Shown here one piece after another: positions 53,247-60,706 of a DNA stretch of 64,000 bases. Source of the stretch: SVTX01 sp045660325. GTDB taxonomy: Bacteria; Bacillota; Clostridia; Oscillospirales; CAG-272. The DNA is taken from positions 8,245-72,244 of the forward strand of contig JAZRDO010000034.1 in NCBI GenBank assembly GCA_045660325.1. The letters are read 5' to 3'. Position numbers and translations under genes: made by a program. The notes beneath the pieces are model-generated. The model saw nothing but the letters and a program-made list of their open reading frames with translations. It was not told the origin of the DNA and did no database searches. Within the stretch, counting starts at the first letter, position 1. Each line of letters starts with the position of its first letter.

Positions 53247-53705
53247 TTACTTCTTGAGAGCACCGATAAGACCGATAACTCCGTCGATCGCGAGGAAAAT
53301 ACCTACGGCAAGGATGATCCAGCCCGAGAGGTTTCCGAATGCAAGACCGATACCGAGAACTACTGTAAGTATTGCGAAAACGATTTCAAGCGCGTTCTTT
53401 CTCTTCTTCTGAAGGATGTTGATAAGTGCGATTACACCCTTAATAGCGATGAGTACACCGAGAACGATAAGAACTATCTTAACTGCCAACCAACCGAGAG
53501 CGATAATGGCGATACCTATAATAAGGCTGATCGCGCCACCTACGAAGTTCTTCTTGATAAGGTCAAGAATACCCGAGATGATGAACAGTACGCCTGCGAT
53601 TGTCATAGCCCAACCGAGTGCCTCGTTGCGGAATACTGCAAGAAGTACACCGATTACGATGTAGAGAAGAGAGGAGAAGAGCTCATTTTTCTGTCTTTTT
53701 GCCAT
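53247..53705 (-). CDS. DUF308/HdeD-like membrane protein
   Basis: 152 residues, almost entirely hydrophobic: six short membrane segments in three pairs, with Gly-rich repeats such as GWAMTIAGVLFIISGILDL and VLGVLIAIKGVIALINI. This is the DUF308 (HdeD-like) pattern of internal duplication. E. coli HdeD is an acid-resistance protein; the function here is unknown. AAAGGAG ribosome site. Confidence 0.85.
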   Translation of the reverse strand: MAKRQKNELFSSLLYIVIGVLLAVFRNEALGWAMTIAGVLFIISGILDLIKKNFVGGAISLIIGIAIIALGWLAVKIVLIVLGVLIAIKGVIALINILQKKRKNALEIVFAILTVVLGIGLAFGNLSGWIILAVGIFLAIDGVIGLIGALKK

Positions 53706-53737
53706 TTTTATACTCCTTTCGGGATTATGTTAATAAA

Positions 53738-53766
53738 ATTATAGCATACTTTTTGGCGTTTATCAA
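53738..53766 (-). promoter_or_regulatory. Sigma-A promoter of the DUF308 gene
   Basis: Minus strand: TTGATA (53761-53766), 17-nt spacer, perfect TATAAT (53738-53743). Confidence 0.8.
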
Positions 53767-53803
53767 TCTTTTTTTAACTTTTCTTCCATATTTTTCAAAA
53801 CTG

Positions 53804-53832
53804 TTGACAAAACTTAAAAATCGGTATATAAT
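53804..53832 (+). promoter_or_regulatory. Sigma-A promoter of the dual-HTH regulator
   Basis: Perfect TTGACA (53804-53809), 17-nt spacer, perfect TATAAT (53827-53832). The predicted start site falls just before the palindrome at 53845-53860. Confidence 0.88.
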
Positions 53833-53844
53833 TAAAAGGTAAAT

Positions 53845-53860
53845 ATTCGCAATTACGAAT
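53845..53860. promoter_or_regulatory. TTCGC-N4-ACGAA palindrome, copy 1
   Basis: ATTCGCAATTACGAAT, an inverted repeat with outer arms ATTCG / CGAAT. It lies between the -10 box and the ribosome site of the regulator gene, where a bound protein would block elongation or initiation. Confidence 0.6.
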
Positions 53861-53872
53861 AGGAGAATGATA

Positions 53873-55090
53873 ATGGAATTTATTACCGTAAAGGAAGCTG
53901 CGGAAAAATGGGGCGTAAGTGTACGCCGAGTACAGATACTCTGCAGTCAGGACAGAATCAAGGGCGCTTACCGCTTCGGTAAATCGTATATGATTCCCGC
54001 AGAGGCAATTCTGCCGAATGCGAGAAGAACCGAGGAAGAGAAGCTGCCGATGCCCAGAAAATGTCCGTTCCTTGATATGACGGATCTGTATAATAAGGTG
54101 GGCGGCGCAGATGAATGCTCCGAGATGCTCATAAACCGTCCCGAAGCGCACGCGCTTTTCGAGGCGCAGATTGCATATAGACGTGGCGAAATAGATAAGA
54201 TTTACGATAAGGCGAGATTTTTCTTGAATACCAAGTCGGGCTTCTTTGCGATCCTCGGCGGAGGTATGCTGCTTGCTCAGTGCGCTATTTGGCGCGGAGA
54301 TATAACCCTTTGGAATGAAGCAAAGAAGCATATTTGCGAAGCGCCCTGCGAAACGAAGGAGCAAAGAGAGCTTATTTCTTTGGCCCTCGCCATAATCGAC
54401 AGCTCGGTTTATGATAATAAGGACTATCCCGATTGGTTTACACGCGGTAATTTTGAAAAGCTCCCCTCCGACGCGCACCCTGCCGCAAAGGTGTTTTACG
54501 TAAAATATCTTTATATGGCGGCGTTTGCGATAGCCTCGGGTCAGATTTCTATTGAAGGCGTTCAGGGCTTGGCGCTTATGAGAATGATACCGAATACTAT
54601 TGAGCCCCTGATCTCACAGGCGGTAGTAGATAAAACCGTTATACCTGAAATTTACTTAAGAATGTCCTGTGCGGTGGCTTATCATAACACGGGCTTTAAG
54701 GAAAGAGCCATTGAGCATCTTGATAAGGCGATCTCACTGGCACTCCCCGACAGACTTTACGGACTTCTTACGGAATACGTAAGACACTTTAACGGTCTGC
54801 TTGAGGAAAGACTTAATTTAGTTGACCCCTATGCCACACACGAGGTTATGGAGCTTTACGCGAGATACCGTCTTGGCTGGGCGAAGCTTTCAGGACAGGT
54901 CAGAAACCGTCAGATCGCTACCAATCTCACTCCCCGTGAGCACGAAATTGCAAAGCTTAAGGCATTTGGCTTCAAGCCCCGACAGATCGCCGAAATGCTT
55001 TATCTTTCCGAGTCTATGGTGCGCTTCATAATAACGCAAATAGCCAATAAAGCAAGCTGCTCCGAGAACGAATTTTCTCAAATAATTTAA
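53873..55090 (+). CDS. Regulator with N-terminal excisionase-type HTH and C-terminal LuxR-type HTH
   Basis: 405 residues from the ATG at 53873; an ATG at 53867 is only 1 nt from AGGAG and is rejected, while 53873 is 7 nt away. Residues 1-50 form a MerR/excisionase-like winged HTH (ITVKEAAEKWGVSVRRVQIL...GKSYMIPAEA). The middle 270 residues are helical and TPR-like (HALFEAQIAYRRGEIDKIYDKA, HLDKAISLAL). The last ~60 residues carry a LuxR HTH (LTPREHEIAKLKAFGFKPRQ, then SESMVRF). Two DNA-binding domains at opposite ends could bridge separate sites. The four TTCGC-N4-ACGAA palindromes around the gene are natural candidates. It shares its promoter with no other gene. Confidence 0.82.
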   Translation: MEFITVKEAAEKWGVSVRRVQILCSQDRIKGAYRFGKSYMIPAEAILPNARRTEEEKLPMPRKCPFLDMTDLYNKVGGADECSEMLINRPEAHALFEAQIAYRRGEIDKIYDKARFFLNTKSGFFAILGGGMLLAQCAIWRGDITLWNEAKKHICEAPCETKEQRELISLALAIIDSSVYDNKDYPDWFTRGNFEKLPSDAHPAAKVFYVKYLYMAAFAIASGQISIEGVQGLALMRMIPNTIEPLISQAVVDKTVIPEIYLRMSCAVAYHNTGFKERAIEHLDKAISLALPDRLYGLLTEYVRHFNGLLEERLNLVDPYATHEVMELYARYRLGWAKLSGQVRNRQIATNLTPREHEIAKLKAFGFKPRQIAEMLYLSESMVRFIITQIANKASCSENEFSQII

Positions 55091-55105
55091 TCAAAAATTC
55101 AAGGT

Positions 55106-55121
55106 GTTCGCGAAAACGAAT
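55106..55121. promoter_or_regulatory. TTCGC-N4-ACGAA palindrome, copy 2
   Basis: GTTCGCGAAAACGAAT, 15 nt after the regulator stop. Outer bases extend the inverted repeat (AAGGTgTTCG / CGAAtACCTT) and it is followed by ATTTTTG, so it could also act as the regulator's terminator. Confidence 0.6.
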
Positions 55122-55139
55122 ACCTTATTTTTGTTCAAA

Positions 55140-55155
55140 GTTCGCATAAACGAAC
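55140..55155. promoter_or_regulatory. TTCGC-N4-ACGAA palindrome, copy 3
   Basis: GTTCGCATAAACGAAC, starting 34 bp after the start of copy 2. Confidence 0.6.
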
Positions 55156-55172
55156 ACATAATTTTTGCGAAA

Positions 55173-55188
55173 GTTCGCCAAAACGAAC
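55173..55188. promoter_or_regulatory. TTCGC-N4-ACGAA palindrome, copy 4
   Basis: GTTCGCCAAAACGAAC, starting 33 bp after copy 3; regular spacing of about three helical turns. Confidence 0.6.
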
Positions 55189-55239
55189 AAAAAACAGATA
55201 GAATTACACCTCAAAAGCTCCGAATTTAAAAAGCAGATA

Positions 55240-55281
55240 AGCAAAAATCCCTTATTCCAAAAGGGATTTTTGCTATTTTTT
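55240..55281 (+). terminator. Strong terminator without an assigned gene
   Basis: 14-bp perfect stem AGCAAAAATCCCTT / AAGGGATTTTTGCT, 7-nt loop, then ATTTTTT. It is 150 nt past the regulator stop, so it ends either the regulator mRNA or a separate short transcript. Confidence 0.8.
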
Positions 55282-55380
55282 GATTCGTTGCGGATTTGGT
55301 GTAGTAAAATGACAAAGCGTATTGCGAAAAAACCCTTCAAAATTGCAAAAAACATTGTCAAAACCCACCCCGTTTTTATA

Positions 55381-55410
55381 GTGACAAAACGCCATGCTTT
55401 GTGATAGAAT
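55381..55410 (+). promoter_or_regulatory. Promoter of the 105-aa protein and surface-protein genes
   Basis: GTGACA (55381-55386), 18-nt spacer, TAGAAT (55405-55410). Confidence 0.55.
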
Positions 55411-55444
55411 GTTAACGTAAACAAAAGAGAAGGGAGGGCACACC

Positions 55445-55762
55445 GTGAACGGAAAACATAAGGAAGGCGAGCTTTACAAAACAGTCGAAGCCTTTGGAAA
55501 ACAATTCGATATTTACTACGGTTACTACGAGGAATACGAAAGAGAGAGTCCGTTCAACGACCCCGTTCCCGTGTATCCCGATCTTTCAAAAAATCCCGAG
55601 TATGACGAGGGAGGAAACAGGATAGTTACTCGAATGCAGATTGCCTGTGAGAATTACTCAGGCAGGCAAAACGAGGACAGCTGCTCCCATTGTCCGTATT
55701 TCAGGCAGGGCAAGGACCTATTCGGCATCTGCCTATGCGAGCTGAATCGTAAAAACGAATAG
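55445..55762 (+). CDS. Small Cys-containing hypothetical protein (GTG start)
   Basis: 105 residues, GTG start with GGGAGG 8 nt upstream. Tyr/Glu-rich N-terminal half (FGKQFDIYYGYYEEYERESP); the C-terminal half has Cys residues in the order IACENY, CSHCPYF, GICLC that could bind zinc or an Fe-S cluster. No signal peptide. Family not recognised. Its stop is 63 nt before the large surface-protein gene. The last codons (AATCGTAAAAACGAAT) resemble the TTCGC-N4-ACGAA palindrome with mismatches. Confidence 0.7.
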   Translation: MNGKHKEGELYKTVEAFGKQFDIYYGYYEEYERESPFNDPVPVYPDLSKNPEYDEGGNRIVTRMQIACENYSGRQNEDSCSHCPYFRQGKDLFGICLCELNRKNE

Positions 55763-55825
55763 AGCGAGCGCCACAAAACAGTTTTTAAAAAATACAGTAT
55801 ATATTATCGTAAGGAGAAATTAATT

Positions 55826-58800
55826 ATGACAAACAAGAAAACATTTAGAACAATAATAACCGTTGCGGTTATGCTCGCGGTTGTGCTTGGCGCAATTGTT
55901 CTTTTCGGTACACTTGACACTGCTGCGGCAGAGGGAGCAAAAACTCCTATTTATGACGCTTCAAGTAAGGATATTTACGCTCAGGGAACTCACATTTATA
56001 TCGTAGACGGTACAAATGGAGGCACGGCAGTTTATTATCTTAGCGGTTCAAGCAAGGTTTACGTAAACCCCAACGGAGCTGCAGGCGACGACCTTTCCGA
56101 TTTTGCGATCCGTGGCGGCGGTGACGGTTACGTTCTTGCGGGCGACGTAAATATTACGATGACCGGTGGTAAAGTAAATCAGATCTCGTGTACAGGCGGC
56201 GGATCAACCGTAGCAGATCAGAGCTTGGGCAACGTACAGGGTAACGCTTACGTTACAGTTACCGGTGGTACGATAACAAAAAGATTGACTGTCTCGTGGT
56301 ATAATCCTTTTATAGGTAGCGTTAATTTTAAAATCACGGGCGGTACGATAGGTAACGTTTACGGTTACGTTGAGCGTTCCAACCACGGTTATCCGGATTG
56401 CAGAGTACACGGAAGTTCCACTGTTTCTATTACAGGTAGCGCGACGATTACGGGTGAGGTTGGTCTTGGTGACGGATATTATCCCGTAAGCGGCACGAAG
56501 ACGCTCGTTACAACAGTCCCCGTTAAGCTTAAGGCGTCCAGCACACTGGCGACTCCTGAAGATAATATGGAGAACTTCCTTTATAAGAACGGCAGTACCT
56601 GGAAGGTGAAGGGCAACGTAACGATTCCCGAGGGAGCAACTCTCACAGTTAACTCCGGCGAAACACTTTCCGTTCCCTCCAGAGCAACGCTTAACAATAA
56701 CGGTACGATCGTAAACAACGGAAACTCCGACATCAAAGGCACGGTTAATAATAACGGCTCGGCATCCTGCACAACGCACAACTATTCTTACGCTTGTGAC
56801 ACAACGTGTAACCTTTGCGGCGCAACAAGATCCGCATCCTGCGAATACGATGCGGGAAGCATGACTGTTGAGGGCAGTAAGATCGTTATTAAATGTAAGT
56901 ATTGTGGTACTGAGCTTGGAACAGTTGAGCTCAGAGCTGATGACAAGGCATATACAGCATCCCCTTATTCCCCCAACGTAAGCAGTTTGGGAGTGAAACT
57001 TGAAAGCTATACGATTACTTATACAAATGAAAACGGCAATCTCATCTCGACACCCATTCGTCCCGGTAATTATACGGTAACTATGACGTACGTCCATGGC
57101 GTTAAGGTATCCGATACGTTTACTATTACAAAGGCTAATCTTGCCGTTAAGGAAAACCCCAAGGTTTACAGAATCTTCGGTGAAGATGCCGACACAAAGC
57201 CCATTGAGGCGGTTATCGTTATCGAAGGTACAAACGTTGTTGTTTCGGGTACGTGGACAAGAGAATGGGGCGGCAACTACCTTCTCGGTAAATTTACAGC
57301 CACTGGTGAGCATGCTCCTTACGTAAATGCTCTTGAACGCCAGAAGCTTGAGCACGTAGTTTCCCCCGCGAATCCCGTAATTACTATTTCTTCTCCTTCC
57401 CCTGCGATCATGCCCGGCATGAAGATCAAGCTTAACGTTACAATAAAGAACCCCTATGCTGACACAGGCGTTCTTCTTCCCCCCGACGTTTCGGTTACTT
57501 ATAAGGTTGGTCAGAACGGCACACCCGTAACAGTTGAGGGAACTGAATTCACACTTCCTACCGACGGCGCGGCTCTTGGTGACACTCTTTACGTAACGGT
57601 AAATACAGAGGCTCATTTCGGTTACTATAATGCAGGCACATCCAACACAGTTACAATCTTCGTAGGTCAGCTTGACTATACAGCAGATATTGAAAAGGTA
57701 CAGACAAATCTCGACGAAGCGATTGAAAGACTTGAAGGCGTAGATGCGAAGAACGCAAAGGACCTCGCGGATGCTATTACAAGCCTCAACTCCGCAATCG
57801 AAGCGGCAAAGACAGCGGCACAGAACGCTGACGCGTCCCTCAGAGCAGAGCTCGTAGCAAAGATCGAGGATGCTGATAAGGCACTCGACGATAAGATCAA
57901 TCAGGTACAGACAAATCTTGATAGCGCAGTTGCAAGACTTGAAGCTGCAAACCAGAAGAACGCAGACGATCTCGCAAAGGCAATCGCTGATCTCAACGCG
58001 GCTGTTGATGCTGCAGAGGCTGCAGCTGAAGCGGCTGACGCGGCTCTTAAGGCTGAGCTCGTAGCAAAGATCGAGGATGCTGATAAGGCACTCGACGATA
58101 AGATCAATCAGGTACAGAAAAATCTCGACGACGCTGTAACAAGACTTGAGGCGGCTGACAAGAAGAATGCCGACGATCTTGCACAGGCTATTCTTGACCT
58201 CAACGCTGCAATTGATGCGGCAGAGGCAGCGGCTGCAGCAGCTCGCGCAGAGCTCAAGGCAGAGCTTGTAAAGAAGATCGACGATGCAGACGCGATCCTT
58301 CAGGCTAATATTGATAAGGTACAGGAAAACCTTGATAACGAGGTAGACAGACTTGATCAGGTTGACAAGGAGAATTCAGAAGCACTTGCACAGGCTATTA
58401 AGGATCTCCAGACAGCTATCAAGACATCCCAGGCAGTAGCAAGAGCAGTTGCTTACACAGCAGACAGAGAGCTTAAGGCATCCTTGAGCGAAAAGATCGA
58501 GGCAGCTGACGTAGCGCTTGAAGCACTCATCGCTGAGGTTTCCGCAAATCTTGAAGCGGCTGTAAAGGCACTTGAAGCGGCTGATGAAGCAAACTCCAAG
58601 GATATTGCAAAGAAGTATGCAGAGCTTGACGTAGCTCTTCAGGCTGCAAAGGCAGTTCTTAACTCCAATGACGAGGCACTCAAGGAAGCAGACGCGCTCC
58701 TCCGCACAAGCATTGAGGCTCTTGAAGAGAAGGATCAGCAGCTCAACACAATGTCCATCGTAGCAATCGTTCTCGGTAGCCTTGGCGTTCTCGGCAACGT

Positions 58801-58843
58801 AGGTCTTATCGCTTGGACAGTTTACGATAAGAAGAGACGTTGA
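55826..58843 (+). CDS. Membrane-anchored surface protein with long coiled-coil repeats
   Basis: 1005 residues. N-terminal signal (hydrophobic 10-30, cleavage near TAAAEG). Residues ~40-260 are beta-rich with TGG(T/K)-x-repeats (ITMTGGKVN, VTVTGGTIT, ITGGTIGNVYG), like an autotransporter- or adhesin-type beta-solenoid. Residues ~320-375 carry a Cys module (HNYSYACDTTCNLCGATR, KCKYCGTELG). Then two Ig-like domains to ~620. Residues ~625-970 form an Ala/Lys/Asp-rich coiled coil of ~70-residue repeats (units contain KNADDLA, ELVAKIEDADKALDDKINQVQ-type blocks). A C-terminal membrane helix and DKKRR tail follow, with no LPXTG. Likely a rod-like projection. AAGGAG ribosome site. Confidence 0.8.
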   Translation: MTNKKTFRTIITVAVMLAVVLGAIVLFGTLDTAAAEGAKTPIYDASSKDIYAQGTHIYIVDGTNGGTAVYYLSGSSKVYVNPNGAAGDDLSDFAIRGGGDGYVLAGDVNITMTGGKVNQISCTGGGSTVADQSLGNVQGNAYVTVTGGTITKRLTVSWYNPFIGSVNFKITGGTIGNVYGYVERSNHGYPDCRVHGSSTVSITGSATITGEVGLGDGYYPVSGTKTLVTTVPVKLKASSTLATPEDNMENFLYKNGSTWKVKGNVTIPEGATLTVNSGETLSVPSRATLNNNGTIVNNGNSDIKGTVNNNGSASCTTHNYSYACDTTCNLCGATRSASCEYDAGSMTVEGSKIVIKCKYCGTELGTVELRADDKAYTASPYSPNVSSLGVKLESYTITYTNENGNLISTPIRPGNYTVTMTYVHGVKVSDTFTITKANLAVKENPKVYRIFGEDADTKPIEAVIVIEGTNVVVSGTWTREWGGNYLLGKFTATGEHAPYVNALERQKLEHVVSPANPVITISSPSPAIMPGMKIKLNVTIKNPYADTGVLLPPDVSVTYKVGQNGTPVTVEGTEFTLPTDGAALGDTLYVTVNTEAHFGYYNAGTSNTVTIFVGQLDYTADIEKVQTNLDEAIERLEGVDAKNAKDLADAITSLNSAIEAAKTAAQNADASLRAELVAKIEDADKALDDKINQVQTNLDSAVARLEAANQKNADDLAKAIADLNAAVDAAEAAAEAADAALKAELVAKIEDADKALDDKINQVQKNLDDAVTRLEAADKKNADDLAQAILDLNAAIDAAEAAAAAARAELKAELVKKIDDADAILQANIDKVQENLDNEVDRLDQVDKENSEALAQAIKDLQTAIKTSQAVARAVAYTADRELKASLSEKIEAADVALEALIAEVSANLEAAVKALEAADEANSKDIAKKYAELDVALQAAKAVLNSNDEALKEADALLRTSIEALEEKDQQLNTMSIVAIVLGSLGVLGNVGLIAWTVYDKKRR
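57848..58117 (+). repeat. 63-bp identical direct repeats in the coiled-coil coding region
   Basis: 57848-57910 and 58055-58117 are identical over 63 bp (21 codons), 207 bp (69 codons) apart, within a family of more diverged repeats extending to about 58600. Confidence 0.85.
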
Positions 58844-58890
58844 TAAAACTAATGATAATTAATTTATCATAGATTTCATTAAATACTCCC

Positions 58891-58923
58891 GCGGCGGACC
58901 GTTTTCTCCTATCGGTCCGCCGC
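58891..58923 (+). other. GC-rich hairpin after the surface-protein gene
   Basis: 11-bp stem GCGGCGGACCG / CGGTCCGCCGC with 11-nt loop and no T run; may protect the mRNA 3' end or aid the terminator that follows. Confidence 0.55.
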
Positions 58924-58934
58924 ATTCCTATAAA

Positions 58935-58964
58935 AAAAGAGTTGTGCTTCGGCACAACTCTTTT
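58935..58964. terminator. Bidirectional terminator
   Basis: 13-bp stem AAAAGAGTTGTGC / GCACAACTCTTTT with a stable TTCG tetraloop. Confidence 0.9.
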
Positions 58965-58969
58965 GTCTT

Positions 58970-59842
58970 TTATTCAGTTACCTTTGCGGGAACACGCGCG
59001 CAAGCGGTGTATTCGGTTACGCCGAGGATCGTCTCGCCGTCGATCTGAACTGCGCGAGGACCGTCAAACTTAACCGTGATAGTCTTACCCGTAAGTATTG
59101 TTACTACGTTTTTGTGTTTTACGTGCTTGCCCTTGAAAATTGAGGGGAAGATCACGAGAGTCTTGATTCTTCCGCTGCCGTGGAAGAGGAGAACGGAAAG
59201 CTCGCCGTCGGGAGCATTTCTGTCCTGATTGGGACAAGCCATCATACCGCCGCCATAGTAGCGACCCTTCATTGTGGGCGCAAGCCAAACTTTTTTGAAA
59301 TGATGCTCAACACCGTCAACTATAACAGTAGCGTTTGTGGGGTCATAATGGAAGAGAAGACCGTTGATCGCGATAGACGTATAGTCAACCTTCTTTGTAG
59401 CTTCAGCCTTCTTCTGGTCGCCAACCTCACAGCAGTAGCCGTCGATACCGAATCCTACGTTGTTGATAAAGCGGTAGGTCTTGCCCTTTACAGTAACCTG
59501 AGGAAGATCCTTGATATATTCTTTGATAGAGAAGGGGGATTCCTCCTTCGTCTTTTCCACGTCGTTAAGGAAGTCGTTTCCTGAGCCTGCGGGGAAATAC
59601 AAAATGTCGGAGGGGAGGGTAACGCCCTCTGTTCCGTTGATGAATTTATTAAGTGTTCCGTCGCCGCCGCAAAGTATAACTACGTCTTCCGCATCAACCT
59701 TTGAGAAAAAGTCTGCGTAGCTTTCTATCTTCGTTACGTCGCATTTTACGATTTCAGCCGAGGGATCGTGAGGGAGATGGTTTATGCTGTCTTCGGCGGT
59801 GCCGTTGCCCGCCAAGGGATTGTACAATACGTAATATTTCAT
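58970..59842 (-). CDS. Diacylglycerol/sphingosine-kinase-like lipid kinase (DagK/YegS family)
   Basis: 290 residues. Begins YYVLYNPLAGNG; nucleotide-binding VILCGGDGTLNKFING; FPAGSGNDFLND; INNVGFGIDGYC; and PDGELSVLLF in the C-terminal beta domain. These are standard for the family, which phosphorylates diacylglycerol to recycle lipoteichoic-acid by-products, or other lipids. GGAGA ribosome site. Single gene; its promoter was not clear to me. Confidence 0.88.
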   Translation of the reverse strand: MKYYVLYNPLAGNGTAEDSINHLPHDPSAEIVKCDVTKIESYADFFSKVDAEDVVILCGGDGTLNKFINGTEGVTLPSDILYFPAGSGNDFLNDVEKTKEESPFSIKEYIKDLPQVTVKGKTYRFINNVGFGIDGYCCEVGDQKKAEATKKVDYTSIAINGLLFHYDPTNATVIVDGVEHHFKKVWLAPTMKGRYYGGGMMACPNQDRNAPDGELSVLLFHGSGRIKTLVIFPSIFKGKHVKHKNVVTILTGKTITVKFDGPRAVQIDGETILGVTEYTACARVPAKVTE

Positions 59843-59966
59843 CGAAATAATCTCCTATTTTGCATATTCGTGTGTAGTATATCAAGCAATTATAAACTGA
59901 ATATAAACGAAATTTGTGTAATTTTGTCATTAAAATAGGATTTTTTTGTATTTTTTATAAAATCTT

Positions 59967-59995
59967 TTGACTAATGGAAGAATTTGTGATAGAAT
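59967..59995 (+). promoter_or_regulatory. Sigma-A promoter of the two-component operon
   Basis: TTGACT (59967-59972), 17-nt spacer, TAGAAT (59990-59995). Confidence 0.78.
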
Positions 59996-60031
59996 AAATG
60001 TGGATAGATAAATTTCACAAGGAGAGGAAAA

Positions 60032-60706
60032 ATGATTCATATTCTTGTTGTTGACGATGATAAAAATACCCGTCTCTATCTTGAAGCGGTGCTTGAGGAG
60101 AACGGATATAACGTAACTCTTGCAGAAAACGGAGAGAAGGCGCTCGAGATAATGGACAGAGAGCATATCGATCTTGTAGTGCTTGACGTAATGATGCCGC
60201 GAATGGACGGCTATGAGCTTACTAAGACTCTGCGCGACTGCGACAATAATTTGCCCATACTTATGGTGTCCGCAAAGCAGCTTCCCAAGGATAAGCACAT
60301 GGGTTTTGCTGCGGGAACCGACGACTATATGACAAAGCCAATTGATGAGGAAGAAATGCTTTTCAGAATCAAGGCTCTTTTGCGCCGTGCAAAGATTGCA
60401 ACCGAGCGCAAGATAGTTATAGGAGACGTTGTTATTGATTACGATTCCTTGACAGTCAGCCGCAAAAATGAGGTTCAGGAGCTTCCTAATAAGGAATTTA
60501 TGCTTTTATATAAGCTTCTTTCGTATCCAGGAAAGATCTTTACACGAATTCAGCTTATGGATGAGATTTGGGGAGCGGACAGTGAAACGGGCTGGGAGAC
60601 GGTTACCGTTCACGTGGCAAGACTTCGCAAGAGATTTGAGGGCTGGGAAGAATTTGAGATAGAATCCGTACGAGGACTTGGTTACAAGGCGGTGAGACAC
60701 GAATGA
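60032..60706 (+). CDS. OmpR-family response regulator
   Basis: 224 residues. Receiver domain with acidic pocket VVDDD, phospho-acceptor Asp52 in VVLDVMMPRMDG, MVSAK (Ser) and TKPID (Lys). The C-terminal winged helix has NKEFMLLYKLLSYPGKIFTR, EIWGAD, VTVHVARLRKRF, ESVRGLGYK. GGAGAGG ribosome site. It overlaps the kinase gene by 4 nt, so the pair is stoichiometrically coupled. Confidence 0.93.
   Translation: MIHILVVDDDKNTRLYLEAVLEENGYNVTLAENGEKALEIMDREHIDLVVLDVMMPRMDGYELTKTLRDCDNNLPILMVSAKQLPKDKHMGFAAGTDDYMTKPIDEEEMLFRIKALLRRAKIATERKIVIGDVVIDYDSLTVSRKNEVQELPNKEFMLLYKLLSYPGKIFTRIQLMDEIWGADSETGWETVTVHVARLRKRFEGWEEFEIESVRGLGYKAVRHE

Larger units (their letters stand above)
55091..55444. other. 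Intergenic region with operator array, orphan terminator and promoter
   Basis: 354 bp without a convincing gene. It contains three palindromes (55106-55188), a 14-bp-stem terminator (55240-55281) and a promoter (55381-55410). The span 55189-55239 could be part of a short untranslated RNA, but no good promoter for one was found. Confidence 0.6.

Noticed and set aside
55106..55188. Three evenly spaced short repeats considered as a CRISPR array
   Set aside because: Repeat units are 16-bp palindromes with variable centres and ~18-bp spacers; there are no cas genes and a fourth copy lies in a promoter. Operators fit better.
55125..55424. A 99-codon minus-strand frame across the operator and terminator region
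   Set aside because: Phe/Asn/Lys-rich, no ribosome site, and it crosses three palindromes, a terminator and a promoter.
56204..57616. A 470-codon minus-strand frame opposite the surface-protein gene
   Set aside because: Antisense shadow in the same codon register, with Cys/Arg-rich composition and no domain.
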